NCBI GenBank assembly: GCA_964580675.1
Contig: CAZOLI010000009.1
Coordinates: 1-64,000 of the forward strand
Reading direction: 5' to 3'
DNA length: 64,000 bases
From: CAZOLI01 sp964580675
GTDB lineage: Bacteria > Planctomycetota > MHYJ01 > CAYXQY01
Both the position numbers and the translations under genes were made by a program. Positions 35,425-45,014 of this stretch are shown here, piece by piece. The first letter of the stretch is position 1; each line of letters starts with the position of its first letter. Below the pieces are notes generated by a model. That model was not told where the DNA came from, made no database searches, and saw only the letters and a list, made by a program, of their open reading frames with translations.

Positions 35425-35500
35425 ATTCATATACAAATAGATAATATTGATAATTCCATGCGGCCACCCCCTCCGAAATATTTCACTCCACCATTACTGA

Positions 35501-35524
35501 ACGGCTATTTTAGAAAATCGCCGT
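35501..35524. terminator. Strong inverted repeat after nuoN
   Basis: ACGGC-T-ATTTT, a two-base AG loop, then AAAAT-C-GCCGT: ten paired bases with one mismatch, 27 bases past the nuoN stop. There is no T-run, so it may act as an mRNA 3' end or a Rho-dependent stop before the tRNA-Ala gene. Confidence 0.5.
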
Positions 35525-35551
35525 GTCAATTTGTATTGAACGGACTGAGAA

Positions 35552-37108
35552 TCAGGACAGGAAACTCTTTGCCGCATCCCGGGCAAGTTTTTGAACGGGC
35601 TCCGGAAACATGAAAAACCCGACAACCGCCGCAACAAGTACATAGGAAACCAGACGGTACGTGGGCAGGATTTTGGACGCATCCACATCAATCGTTTCCC
35701 CGTCCTCCGGCTGTTCAATATAAAGTGTTTTAAGGATTTTTACGTAATAGTAAAGAGAGACCACCGTGTTCAGCAGAGCGATGATCACAAGCCAGCGTAG
35801 GCCGGCCTGCTCCGCGCTAAGAAACAGGAGAAATTTCGCCATAAATCCTGCCGTTGGCGGCAGGCCGGTCAGAGAAAACAGAAAGACGGCCATCGGAATC
35901 GCCACGGCGTGAAGTTTCCAGCCCAATCCACTGTATTTTGATATGTCCTCCTCCCCGGTGGCGTCAATGAGACTAATGACACTGACGAAAATTCCGAGGT
36001 TCATGATCATGTAGATAAATATATAAAACAGCATGCTTTCCAGTCCGCTCTGGGTAAGGGCCACGACCCCCATCAGGATATATCCGGCATGGGCGATACT
36101 GGAGTACGCAAGGAGCCGTTTAATGTTGTCCTGCCAGAGGGCCGCAAGGTTGCCGATCGTCATGCTCAATACGGATACAGCCCCCAGCATTACGGACCAG
36201 TCCAGGCCCGTAATGTGCGTTACACTGGAAGGACCAACCTCGGCAAACCCGGTCCAGAACAAACGAACAAAGAAGGCAAGGCCGGCTGCTTTTGGCACGA
36301 TGGAAAAAAGAGCAACGGCCGGTGTGGGAGCTCCCTGGTACACATCGGGCGTCCACATATGAAACGGAACAGCCGATATTTTAAAGCCGATACCGGCCAG
36401 GATAAGAAGCAGAATAACGGTCAGAGCCGCAAGTTCCATCGGGACCAGCTGAGCACCGTTCTGGAGGAAATATTGCTGAATCGCCGGGATATCCAGCTGT
36501 CCTCCCGTAAACCCGTACAGAAGAGAAAACCCAAAAAGCATGGCACCGGAGGCCACACTACCGTAAATGACGTACTTCAGGGATCCTTCCACCGAATCCC
36601 GCTCGGATTTCATCGTTCCGGTGAGTACGTACTGAGGGATGCTCAGAAATTCAAAACTGAGCAGAATGACAATCAGGTTCTGGGAAGAACAGAGCAAACA
36701 GGCCGCCAGTGTAATGGACAGAATAAGTGAATAATATTCACCCTGACCCAGAAACGGGACTTCACTCTGACGCATCGAAAAAAGGGTGACGATAAACGCG
36801 CCCACGAAGAACACCGTTTTCATGTACAGCGTAAACTGATCCACCACAACCGTTCCCCCGAAGATCAATTCCCGATCTCCCACTCCGATTGTGCTGAAAT
36901 CAACCACAACCATCAAAAAACCGATTGTCAGGGTGAAGACCGTCAAATACGCACATTCCTGTTTGTTTCGAAGGTCCGACACCAGATCCCAGAATATCAC
37001 CGCGAGCAGTCCGGCGAGGAGTACCAGTTCGGGATATATCAATTTCAGGGACTGGAAAATCTCGGTGATTGTAATCCCTTCGGGTTGTGGCACGATCAGA
37101 TCTTCCAT
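35552..37108 (-). CDS. nuoN: NADH-quinone oxidoreductase subunit N
   Basis: A 518-residue polytopic antiporter-like subunit of complex I, with about 14 membrane helices. The conserved proton-channel parts are seen: YVIYGSVASGAMLFGFSLLYG, KISAVPFHMWTPDVYQGAPTP (broken-helix and lysine region) and LAYSSIAHAGYILMG. The start is ATG 37108; a TTG at 37132 would add eight residues. It is the last gene of the membrane-arm operon. Confidence 0.93.
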   Translation of the reverse strand: MEDLIVPQPEGITITEIFQSLKLIYPELVLLAGLLAVIFWDLVSDLRNKQECAYLTVFTLTIGFLMVVVDFSTIGVGDRELIFGGTVVVDQFTLYMKTVFFVGAFIVTLFSMRQSEVPFLGQGEYYSLILSITLAACLLCSSQNLIVILLSFEFLSIPQYVLTGTMKSERDSVEGSLKYVIYGSVASGAMLFGFSLLYGFTGGQLDIPAIQQYFLQNGAQLVPMELAALTVILLLILAGIGFKISAVPFHMWTPDVYQGAPTPAVALFSIVPKAAGLAFFVRLFWTGFAEVGPSSVTHITGLDWSVMLGAVSVLSMTIGNLAALWQDNIKRLLAYSSIAHAGYILMGVVALTQSGLESMLFYIFIYMIMNLGIFVSVISLIDATGEEDISKYSGLGWKLHAVAIPMAVFLFSLTGLPPTAGFMAKFLLFLSAEQAGLRWLVIIALLNTVVSLYYYVKILKTLYIEQPEDGETIDVDASKILPTYRLVSYVLVAAVVGFFMFPEPVQKLARDAAKSFLS

Positions 37109-37144
37109 CTCTTTGTTACCTTCCGTAGGCAATAAAAGCGTTCA

Positions 37145-38677
37145 TTACTGAATAACGCCCTGAAGATGAATAATGGCCTCGTTCATCAGGTTGATGATCG
37201 GCATTGGATACACCCCGAAAAAGATTGTTATGGCAAGAAGCGGGGTCAGCGCAAACAGTTCACGAAGGTTCATCGGTTCAATTCCTTCGTACTTGGGGTT
37301 AAGGGGACCGAGAAACACCCGCTGAATGGTCCAGAGGCAGTATCCGGCACTAATGAGGATTCCGGCGAGGGAAAGTATCGTTATCAGGGGGAATTTCTGA
37401 TAAGCCCCGATGAAACACAGCACTTCACCAACGAAGCTGATCAACCCGGGCAGTCCCAGGGCAGCGAAGAACGTAACGCTGGAATAGCCAAAATACAACG
37501 GCATCTCCGAGCCGAGTCCACCGTATCCCTCAATTTCGCGGTGATGCGTCCGGTCGTATACGATACCAACACAGAGAAACATAAGGGGACTCACAATGCC
37601 GTGGGCAACCATGACGAACATCGCCCCAACCAGACCGGCTTCCACACCCGACGCGATGCCCAGAAGGGCAATTCCCATGTGACTGATGCTTGAATACGCC
37701 ACAAGTTTTTTGAAATCAGCCTGGGCCAGTGCACATAACCCCCCATAAATGATGTTCACCATGCCAAGCAGGGCAATGGGAGCCATGTATTGGCCGAACA
37801 CTTCCGGAAAGAAACCGAGGTTCATCCGAAACATGCCGTACAGGCCCATCTTCAGCAGTATACCGGCCAGAATAACGCTGATGGGGGTCGGGGCTTCCAC
37901 GTGTGCGTCCGGAAGCCATGTATGAAACGGGAAGACCGGAACTTTTATCGCAAAAGCAACGAACAACCCAAGAAACAGGAGACTTTTAACGGCCCCGGAC
38001 ATACCGGCGAATATGCCGGTGGTCACTTCCGCGTACGCCAGCAGATGTCGGATGTTGAATGGATTCAGCTCCGTTCCGGCCCCGAACGAAGCCCCGGCCG
38101 GAAACGTAACGCCGTCCAGACGAAAGTATACCACCAGGACAAAAAGAAGCAGAAAAATGCTGCCAAACAACGTGTAAAGAAAGAATTTGATGGCTGCGTA
38201 TTCCCGGCGTTCCCCGCCCCAGATACCAATGAGGAAATACATCGGCAACAGCATCACTTCCCAGAACACGTAAAACAGGAAGAGGTCAAGGGCAACGAAA
38301 ACGCCCATCATGCCCACGTGAAGAAGGAGGAACAGACTGAAATACCCTTTCACGGACTTCTCAATTTTGAGCGAGGCGATAACGGCCACAAAGGATATCA
38401 GGGCCGTAAGGATCGCCAGTGGTGCACTGATGCCGTCTACCCCCACGTGATACTGGATGCCAAACGTGCCAATCCAGTCCACCTGCTGAATAAACTGAAA
38501 GCCATTTGCGGCCGTATTAAAATTCATCCATAGGTAGATGCCCGCAAGCAGTGGAACGGCCGTTGAGACAAGCGCCATTCCTTTCACGACCTGATCCCGT
38601 CCACGGGGGGTCAGCAAAATACCGATCATCCCGAGCACGGGAAAAAACACCATGATTGTCAGTATCCAGGTATCCAT
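37145..38677 (-). CDS. nuoM: NADH-quinone oxidoreductase subunit M
   Basis: A 510-residue polytopic proton-pumping subunit. Signatures: HVGVDGISAPLAIL, FYVFWEVMLLPMYFLIGIWGG (with the key Glu), VPVFPFHTWLPDAHVEAPTP and LVAYSSISHMGIALLG. It starts on the last base of the nuoL stop codon and is 36 nt before the nuoN ATG. Confidence 0.95.
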   Translation of the reverse strand: MDTWILTIMVFFPVLGMIGILLTPRGRDQVVKGMALVSTAVPLLAGIYLWMNFNTAANGFQFIQQVDWIGTFGIQYHVGVDGISAPLAILTALISFVAVIASLKIEKSVKGYFSLFLLLHVGMMGVFVALDLFLFYVFWEVMLLPMYFLIGIWGGERREYAAIKFFLYTLFGSIFLLLFVLVVYFRLDGVTFPAGASFGAGTELNPFNIRHLLAYAEVTTGIFAGMSGAVKSLLFLGLFVAFAIKVPVFPFHTWLPDAHVEAPTPISVILAGILLKMGLYGMFRMNLGFFPEVFGQYMAPIALLGMVNIIYGGLCALAQADFKKLVAYSSISHMGIALLGIASGVEAGLVGAMFVMVAHGIVSPLMFLCVGIVYDRTHHREIEGYGGLGSEMPLYFGYSSVTFFAALGLPGLISFVGEVLCFIGAYQKFPLITILSLAGILISAGYCLWTIQRVFLGPLNPKYEGIEPMNLRELFALTPLLAITIFFGVYPMPIINLMNEAIIHLQGVIQ

Positions 38678-41232
38678 TATTCTCCCATTAAACCGAATTT
38701 AACCCATTGAGCTAATTTTTTTCCGAACAGAGCGCACAGGGCGAGAAATCCACCGACGGCAAGCACAACGGTTAACATGCCCTGCGGCTCAACAACAGAT
38801 TCTCGAATAAACCGCCAGAGGTAATCCCAGCCCGTCCCCCCGGTCCCCCAGTCAAGGAACAGGAACGTGAAGACCACAAGCACAAGAACACCGGTCGCAA
38901 TCATGCCCAGGTACGCTCGAATTCGTCCGGTCTGGGGACTTCTTGCCACGTTTCCGGCTTCGCTTACCCCGTCGGCCGTGTAATTCACCACCCCGTCCAC
39001 AATATTGTCGTCCGTCCAGCGGGAGTAGGTCGAGGAACTAAGAACAAATCGTGCGGCACCATCCACAATTGAATCAATGATCCGAAGATCCACCGCATCC
39101 GCGAGGAATCGAGAAAAGGAAAGGGCGGGAAGTACCAGCCCCCCGTACACCAGTTCGTTTATGTAATACTTCCGTTCCAGAAGGTGATACAGAGGAGCGA
39201 AGGTGTTCGATATGGTTTTCGGTTCCACCAATTTCATCGGTTCCCAGTACAGCAAGCCGGCGCCGCCGATGCCAATGATGACCACAAACAGGGAAAGCCC
39301 CAGCGTATAATTATGAGCTTCTTTTTCCAGTTCACCGTGACCTCCGTGGCCCTTTCCGTGCCCTTTCTTTTTTGCTCCCGACGTATCGTGTTTCTCCTTC
39401 TGATCGTGATGGTCCGTTCCTCCGGAATTTTGATTGTTCTTCGCGGACTCGTGACCGGACGACTCACCCTGGTTTTCGGCCGTTTGATGGTCTTTTCCGT
39501 GGGATATGCCCGCATCAGCACCCATCATTGCGGCAACCGAACCACCGTGTGCGCGAATTTTCTCCCGAGTGGGTTTCTCAAGACCCACATTGCTCTTCTC
39601 AAACCACGTGGAGGATCCTATCGGATTTGGCCCGATAACGAAGAAGAACGAGAGGGCGGCAAGAACCGTAAGTGGAACGACCATGTTGTTCGGTGATTCA
39701 TGGGCGTGCTCATAGGCTTCCTCGTCCCGCGGTTCACCGAAGAACGTGAGGAACATCAGACGGAACATGTAAAATGCCGTGAGGACCGCGGCACCAAACC
39801 CAAACACAGGCAGCAACCAGTCAATAATCCCCCCCGCCGGCACCAGACCGGCCGCGTTTCCCTCCATGGCCGACAACAGGGTTTCAAAAAGAATCTTGTC
39901 TTTTGTAATAAATCCGCTAAAGAGGGGTACACCCGAAATGGAAAGGGTGGCAATCATCATCGTGGCAAACGTCCACGGCATCGCTTTCCGCAATCCCCCC
40001 ATTTCCCACATATCATTCGTGTGGACCGCGTGAATCACACTTCCCGAACAGAGGAAGAGAAGGGCCTTGAAATACGCATGGGTATACAGGTGTGAAAAAC
40101 CCGCCAGCCAGCCGCCGACCCCCAGGGCCAGTATCATATACCCAAGCTGACTGATTGTGGAGTACGCGAGAACACGCTTGATCCCGTCCGCCACCAGAGC
40201 CATTGTTGCGGCGAAAAAGGCGGTAAACCCACCAACCAGCGCTATGAACACCAGGGCTTCTTTCGTGAAGAAGGGAAACAACCGGGCGACCAGATACACA
40301 CCGGCGGCGACCATCGTTGCCGCGTGAATAAGCGCGGAGACCGGCGTGGGACCTTCCATGGCGTCCGGCAACCAGATATGAAGAGGAAACTGGGCCGATT
40401 TCCCGACGGCTCCCATAAATAGACCGATACCGGCAATGGTCCAGACCTGATGACCACTCAGGGAAAAGAGCGTGTAATCCGTCATTCCGGCACCCAGTTT
40501 TGAGAATTCAAAGGTGAAATCCAGTGACGAAAATCCACCGGTTGGTTCGGCCGCCGCCACTGCCTGAAACAATTCGTGATAATTCATCACACCAAGGTGC
40601 ATAACAACAAGAAGTATGCCTATGAACATGCCAATATCCCCCACTCTTGTCGTGAGGAACGCCTTGATGCTCGCCTTGGCCGGACCGAGGTCCCTGCTTT
40701 CGAACCAGAAACCGATCAGCAGATATGAACAGAGCCCCACAAGTTCCCAGAATATGTAGAGCCCAAAAATGTTGTCCACGAGGATCAACCCCAGCATGGA
40801 GAACGTAAACAGGTTCAGAAAAGCAAAGAACCGGGGATACTTATCATCACCCTCCATGTAGCCCACCGAGTACAGGTGAACGAGAAACGAAACAAGCGTA
40901 ACCACAAACAGCATAATGATGGTTACGTGGTCCACGAGGAATCCCAGGTCCAGGGATCCCAGAAACACATTACCGTCATCCGCCGAAACAATCCCCGCGG
41001 GCACCCACGTAAAGGACGCCGTTTTCATGATGGTTCCGTCACCGGTAACCATCTGGGTGAAAAACAGCATGCTCAACAGGAAGGAAATGCCGACCGCCCC
41101 AATGGAAACCCAATCTCCCTCTCGGGGAAGGTATCGACCGATAAATATCTGGACGGTAAACCCCGCGAGGGGAGCGAGCCAGAGCAGAAGCACAAACCAA
41201 ACCCAGTTCGTTGAAGACAGTATCTCGGTCAT
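38677..41232 (-). CDS. nuoL: NADH-quinone oxidoreductase subunit L, with His/Lys-rich insertion
   Basis: An 851-residue polytopic subunit, longer than most NuoL (about 610-660). The antiporter core is normal: VDHVTIIMLFVVTLVSFLVH, FWELVGLCSYLLIG, FPLHIWLPDAMEGPTPVSALIHAATMV and LAYSTISQLGYM. After about residue 550 there is a hydrophilic insertion to about 640, rich in His, Lys, Gly, Ser and Asn (for example KKKGHGKGHGGHGELEKE). Membrane helices and the lateral-helix part follow. It overlaps nuoK by 4 bases (ATGA). Confidence 0.94.
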   Translation of the reverse strand: MTEILSSTNWVWFVLLLWLAPLAGFTVQIFIGRYLPREGDWVSIGAVGISFLLSMLFFTQMVTGDGTIMKTASFTWVPAGIVSADDGNVFLGSLDLGFLVDHVTIIMLFVVTLVSFLVHLYSVGYMEGDDKYPRFFAFLNLFTFSMLGLILVDNIFGLYIFWELVGLCSYLLIGFWFESRDLGPAKASIKAFLTTRVGDIGMFIGILLVVMHLGVMNYHELFQAVAAAEPTGGFSSLDFTFEFSKLGAGMTDYTLFSLSGHQVWTIAGIGLFMGAVGKSAQFPLHIWLPDAMEGPTPVSALIHAATMVAAGVYLVARLFPFFTKEALVFIALVGGFTAFFAATMALVADGIKRVLAYSTISQLGYMILALGVGGWLAGFSHLYTHAYFKALLFLCSGSVIHAVHTNDMWEMGGLRKAMPWTFATMMIATLSISGVPLFSGFITKDKILFETLLSAMEGNAAGLVPAGGIIDWLLPVFGFGAAVLTAFYMFRLMFLTFFGEPRDEEAYEHAHESPNNMVVPLTVLAALSFFFVIGPNPIGSSTWFEKSNVGLEKPTREKIRAHGGSVAAMMGADAGISHGKDHQTAENQGESSGHESAKNNQNSGGTDHHDQKEKHDTSGAKKKGHGKGHGGHGELEKEAHNYTLGLSLFVVIIGIGGAGLLYWEPMKLVEPKTISNTFAPLYHLLERKYYINELVYGGLVLPALSFSRFLADAVDLRIIDSIVDGAARFVLSSSTYSRWTDDNIVDGVVNYTADGVSEAGNVARSPQTGRIRAYLGMIATGVLVLVVFTFLFLDWGTGGTGWDYLWRFIRESVVEPQGMLTVVLAVGGFLALCALFGKKLAQWVKFGLMGE

Positions 41233-41549
41233 CCTTTTAGCTCGTCCGTTTCATCCACGTCGATGACTTCGAATCGCCTGTATATCTGAAGAACGATCGC
41301 CAGAGCGACCGCTGCTTCGGCGGCGGCAAGAACAATAATAAACACCGCAAACACATGTCCTTCCCACCAGTTCGGACTGTACCGGGCAAACGCAATAAGA
41401 TTGACGTTGGCAGAATTCAGCACCAGTTCCACCCCCATAAGAACGGCTATGGCGTTCTTCCGGGTGACCAGGTTAAACAGACCAAGACCAAAAAGAAGCA
41501 CCCCGATAACGAGGAAATGCTTCAGGGTTATGTCAAACACACCACTCAT
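41229..41549 (-). CDS. nuoK: NADH-quinone oxidoreductase subunit K
   Basis: A 106-residue three-helix subunit with the conserved VLMGVELVLNSANVNLIAFAR containing a channel Glu, and FVIIVLAAAEAAVALAIVL-like final helix carrying the second Glu. Length is normal. It overlaps nuoJ upstream and nuoL downstream by 4 bases each. Confidence 0.95.
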   Translation of the reverse strand: MSGVFDITLKHFLVIGVLLFGLGLFNLVTRKNAIAVLMGVELVLNSANVNLIAFARYSPNWWEGHVFAVFIIVLAAAEAAVALAIVLQIYRRFEVIDVDETDELKG

Positions 41550-42259
41550 GATTTTTCCTCCAGTTCTTTCGCCGCTTCCCGAGCCTCCTCAAGTTCTTTC
41601 GGTTTGCGCCGTCTCGCCAGATACGCCGCACCGAGCAGTGCCACGAGAAGCAACATGGAAATTTCCTCGAATGCCAGCAAATACTTCCCCATCATGGAAC
41701 GACCGATATAGTCAACGGTTCCAAAAGAATCTCCCCCCTCCTCACCATTTGATTTCTCCTGGTCCGACGCCTGGCCGGTCTCCGATCCATCCTTCGTTTC
41801 AGCTTGCTTTTCCCGGTATTTCTCCGCCGTTTTCTCCGGGTATCCCGACTCGTGTTCGGCAAACAGATTTGGGTTCCGTCCCTGTTTCGAAAACCGGCTT
41901 TGCCAATCCACGCCCAGGACAACCACAAGTAGTAACCCGGTAAGAACCACGGGAATGGTTTTGGCAAAGAGGGACCCGGTAACTTCATTTGGCACCTTCA
42001 CCTCCCCGATCCGTCTGGTAAGCATGATGCCGAACAGAATAAGGACGAGAATACCCCCAACGTATACAACAATCTGTATACCGGCAACAAAGTCCGCATG
42101 AGCATACACGAAAAGCCCGGCCACCCCTAACAGAGAGAACAGTAGTCCCATGGCCGAATACACCAGGTTCCGTGCGCGCGCCACCACCAGTCCCGATCCG
42201 AGCGCAATGGCGGCCAGCACGTAAAAAATCAGGCCATGAAGTATCTTTGCTGCGTCCAT
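41546..42259 (-). CDS. nuoJ: NADH-quinone oxidoreductase subunit J
   Basis: A 237-residue membrane subunit with about five helices. The conserved third-helix region reads FVAGIQIVVYVGGILVLILFGIML. Between helices 4 and 5 lies a long, charged, Glu/Lys/Ser-rich stretch (about 120-185) not usual for the family. The start is ATG 42259, eight bases after a GGAGGA Shine-Dalgarno; a TTG just before it would add one residue. Confidence 0.92.
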   Translation of the reverse strand: MDAAKILHGLIFYVLAAIALGSGLVVARARNLVYSAMGLLFSLLGVAGLFVYAHADFVAGIQIVVYVGGILVLILFGIMLTRRIGEVKVPNEVTGSLFAKTIPVVLTGLLLVVVLGVDWQSRFSKQGRNPNLFAEHESGYPEKTAEKYREKQAETKDGSETGQASDQEKSNGEEGGDSFGTVDYIGRSMMGKYLLAFEEISMLLLVALLGAAYLARRRKPKELEEAREAAKELEEKS

Positions 42260-42289
42260 CAATTCCTCCGGTGATCCAATTCAGCGCGA

Positions 42290-43420
42290 TTAAAAGAGTC
42301 CAGCATCAAAATACACCTCAAGTATGCCCACAAAGGCAAGGTTCACGAACGAAATCGGGATAAGTACTTTCCAGCAGAGACTCATCAATTGATCCACCCT
42401 GTACCTTGGAAGCGTCCACCGCATGAACATCATGACCAGCACAAAGAAGTATCCTTTTACCAGAAACCAGACAAGCCCTTCAAGGATGGGCAAATACGTA
42501 CCGGAAAGGATGGTTCCGGGATACGGCGGTTGCCAGCCACCGAGAAAGAGAATGCTCGTCATCACGCCCACCAGAAACATGTTTGCGTATTCCGCCATGA
42601 AAAAGAACCCGAACCGCATTCCCGTGTATTCCGTGTGGAAACCACCGACGAGTTCCGATTCGGATTCCGGAAGGTCAAAGGGAGCACGATTCACTTCGGC
42701 CACGCCCGCAATGAAGAAAATAAGAAACATGACCGGCGTAAAGGGGATGTACCAGAAGAGAAACCAGTTGTAAAACCAACCCTGCTGCCGGGCAATGATT
42801 TCGTTCAGGTTCAGACTTCCCATAACCATCACCACGGCGAGAAACGTGATACCGGCCGGAAGTTCATAGGAAACAATCTGGGCAGCTGACCGCATGGCCC
42901 CGTAGAGAGACCATTTGTTCCCGGACGACCAACCGGCCAGCAAAATGCCGATCACACCCACGCTCAGCACCCCGAGCACATAAAGTGCTCCGATGTTCAT
43001 GTCGGCCCCGTACACGCCATCGGAAATCGGAATCACGGCAAAGACGGGAAACGATCCGGCAAACACAATATAGGGAGACAGTTTGAACAGAGGCTTATCG
43101 GCCGCCTCCGGTATAATGTCCTCCTTCAGAATCAACTTTATCCCGTCGGCCATAAACTGGAATAAACCGAAGGCCCAGATTTTAATATTGGTGAAGGGGA
43201 TCCGAATATGGATCTCACTCGGCCCGATTCGCTGTTGTATATCGGCGGCAACTTTTCGTTCCAGATACGTTGATATACCGGCCAGGTTCGCAACAATTCC
43301 CAGCACGAGCAAACAGTACCAGAGCATCAGGGGGATGTAAAGAAGAGCCGGATCCATCCCCTGAAACAGCTCAAATGATTCGGTGAGGACGTTTATGATT
43401 TGATCGTAGTAACCGGTCAT
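42290..43420 (-). CDS. nuoH: NADH-quinone oxidoreductase subunit H
   Basis: A 376-residue subunit that bridges membrane and peripheral arms at the quinone site. Signatures: STYLERKVAADIQQRIGPSE, FADGIKLILKEDIIPEAAD-type segment, SAAQIVSYELPAGI, EVNRAPFDLPESESELVGGFHTEYTGMRFGFFFMAEY. It follows nuoA after 3 nt. In most genomes nuoB, C, D and often E, F, G stand between nuoA and nuoH; here they are absent, and nuoI is missing between nuoH and nuoJ. Confidence 0.95.
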   Translation of the reverse strand: MTGYYDQIINVLTESFELFQGMDPALLYIPLMLWYCLLVLGIVANLAGISTYLERKVAADIQQRIGPSEIHIRIPFTNIKIWAFGLFQFMADGIKLILKEDIIPEAADKPLFKLSPYIVFAGSFPVFAVIPISDGVYGADMNIGALYVLGVLSVGVIGILLAGWSSGNKWSLYGAMRSAAQIVSYELPAGITFLAVVMVMGSLNLNEIIARQQGWFYNWFLFWYIPFTPVMFLIFFIAGVAEVNRAPFDLPESESELVGGFHTEYTGMRFGFFFMAEYANMFLVGVMTSILFLGGWQPPYPGTILSGTYLPILEGLVWFLVKGYFFVLVMMFMRWTLPRYRVDQLMSLCWKVLIPISFVNLAFVGILEVYFDAGLF

Positions 43421-43423
43421 GGC

Positions 43424-43936
43424 TTATTCCACAGGATCCTGCTCTTCAGCTGAATCTATTCGCACCCCGGCCGTCTCCTTGAGTTGCCCTTTCTCCTCTT
43501 TGAGAATACCTTCTTCCATTTTGATCTCTTTTGCCAGCACACCCTTCTGCTCCCGTTCCTCAACAGGTTTCTCGGGCAAACCAACCCATTCCAGGTCCCC
43601 TTTCGCCCAGGAATAAACCAGGCCAAACAGGAGAATGCCCACGAAAATAAACATCTTGACAAGGCCCACCATCCCCGTATCCGAAAACGTAACCGCCCAG
43701 GGAAACAGCATCGCAATTTCAACTTCAAATATAAGGAAAATCAGTGCGATTACGTAAAATCGGATATTAAAATGAACGTAGGACGTTCCGATCGGGTCCT
43801 CCCCGCATTCATATGAAATGGTCTTTTCGGGTGTCGGATTGTCCGGACGCAGGATGCTCCCCACCGTGATAATCGCGAGGAGAAAGAGCATTCCCACGAT
43901 TAAGAAAAGCAGCGCGTTTGAAAAGTGATAAAGCAT
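43424..43936 (-). CDS. nuoA: NADH-quinone oxidoreductase subunit A
   Basis: A 170-residue subunit with three membrane helices. Family core: TISYECGEDPIGTSYVHFNIRFYVIALIFLIFEVEIAMLFPWA, of which the ECG and the FEVE segments are diagnostic. After the third helix there is a charged tail of about 55 residues rich in Lys and Glu, longer than usual. The start is ATG 43936; a TTG at 43966 is possible but would add ten residues unlike NuoA. No clear Shine-Dalgarno. First gene of the nuo membrane-arm operon. Confidence 0.92.
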   Translation of the reverse strand: MLYHFSNALLFLIVGMLFLLAIITVGSILRPDNPTPEKTISYECGEDPIGTSYVHFNIRFYVIALIFLIFEVEIAMLFPWAVTFSDTGMVGLVKMFIFVGILLFGLVYSWAKGDLEWVGLPEKPVEEREQKGVLAKEIKMEEGILKEEKGQLKETAGVRIDSAEEQDPVE

Positions 43937-44029
43937 CGTTGACGACCGGCACCCGGCGACGATCAAGTTATCTGAATACCGGGCCGTTCGTGGTGAAATG
44001 GAGAAACCTTCTCAATAAATTTTTGGTTC

Positions 44030-44058
44030 ATTATAATGAGGAGAAATACAATAGTCAA
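44030..44058 (-). promoter_or_regulatory. Sigma-70 promoter of the nuoA-N operon
   Basis: On the minus strand TTGACT (44058-44053), a 17-bp spacer, and a perfect TATAAT (44035-44030). Transcription should start near 44023, giving a leader of about 87 nt before nuoA. Confidence 0.75.
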
Positions 44059-44152
44059 GGACGGAACGGACGGGGGAATCCAATTCTGAATTCGCCGGAC
44101 ATTCTGTCCAACCTCCACAATCAACCTCAAGGTGTTCCCGTTGGAAATAACC

Positions 44153-44884
44153 CTATCGTTTGGCCTTCAGATACCGTCGAAGTTTCTCCCGGATCTCCTT
44201 CGTCGGAAAATGCCTTCCCGGGGAATCCGTGTAACCGGGGCGCCACTCATTCGCCCCCTTCACCTTTTCGGAGGGAATGCCAAAATGATGACAGAGCCTT
44301 CGAAGGAGCTGGACCAGGGAAACCAGCTGGGATCTATTCGGTCGGTTTTTGTTAAAATTCCCCACCAGGCAGATGCCGATCGCCCGCCGGTCAATGTTCT
44401 TTTTTCCTGTTTGTGGACCCGGCTTCCTTCGCTTCCATCGGATGGTCTCCCGTACCCGACCATTGGTCATGCCGTTTCCATTGCCGATCACAAAATGATA
44501 TTTGACGCCGCCGGGAATCTCCAGTTCCTCCCGGTGATATCGATCAAAACCCTCCACGGATCCTCCGTCCGTCCCGCTGTGGTGGATCACAATTCGTCTC
44601 CACCTGTTCCGTCCGGAGGATGCCGGATCCGCACCGTCCGCCTTCTCCTGGTTCGGATCCGAATTCTTGGATGTTCCGGCTTCCGAATTTGTTCCGCTGT
44701 CCTTCGCCGACTCCTGACCTGAACCGGATCGCTCCCTGAGGTTATTAGCAACCCGGGAAACGACCTCTCGCACATTCTCCATCGTGCCGGTATACGGGTC
44801 CTCACCCGTCAGGAACAGGTGTCCGGCAAGATACACGGCCGCAACAGTTGCCACACAGAGAAGCAAATCCAGTACGCGAAGCAT
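44153..44884 (-). CDS. PGRP/amidase_2-like protein lacking two zinc ligands
   Basis: A 243-residue protein with an N-terminal membrane anchor (DLLLCVATVAAVYLAGHLFL), a Ser/Asn/Glu-rich linker (about 45-92) and an N-acetylmuramoyl-L-alanine amidase / peptidoglycan-recognition domain (95-243). The first zinc ligand is present (IVIHHSGT, H101) and the substrate-side YHFVIGNG is kept. The second His is Ala (GANEW, A211, where GHREW is usual), and the third ligand Cys is Ser (TDSPG, S221, where TxCPG is usual). It is therefore probably a peptidoglycan-binding, non-hydrolytic member. Its upstream neighbour is glycerate kinase on the same strand, 130 nt away. Confidence 0.82.
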   Translation of the reverse strand: MLRVLDLLLCVATVAAVYLAGHLFLTGEDPYTGTMENVREVVSRVANNLRERSGSGQESAKDSGTNSEAGTSKNSDPNQEKADGADPASSGRNRWRRIVIHHSGTDGGSVEGFDRYHREELEIPGGVKYHFVIGNGNGMTNGRVRETIRWKRRKPGPQTGKKNIDRRAIGICLVGNFNKNRPNRSQLVSLVQLLRRLCHHFGIPSEKVKGANEWRPGYTDSPGRHFPTKEIREKLRRYLKAKR

Positions 44885-45014
44885 AACATCCTGCGTAAAT
44901 CCAAGACATCAACATGCTAAAAAGCCTCACCTCACCTGCACTATATACCATCGACGCACGAACGGAAAAAAATTCACGAAACGGACGGACGCCTTTCCCG
45001 TTAGAAGGCCCACG

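Noticed and set aside
35339..35467. N-terminal extension of the kinase
   Set aside because: This part of the frame lies inside and upstream of the tRNA-Ala gene; ATG 35338 gives a normal kinase start.
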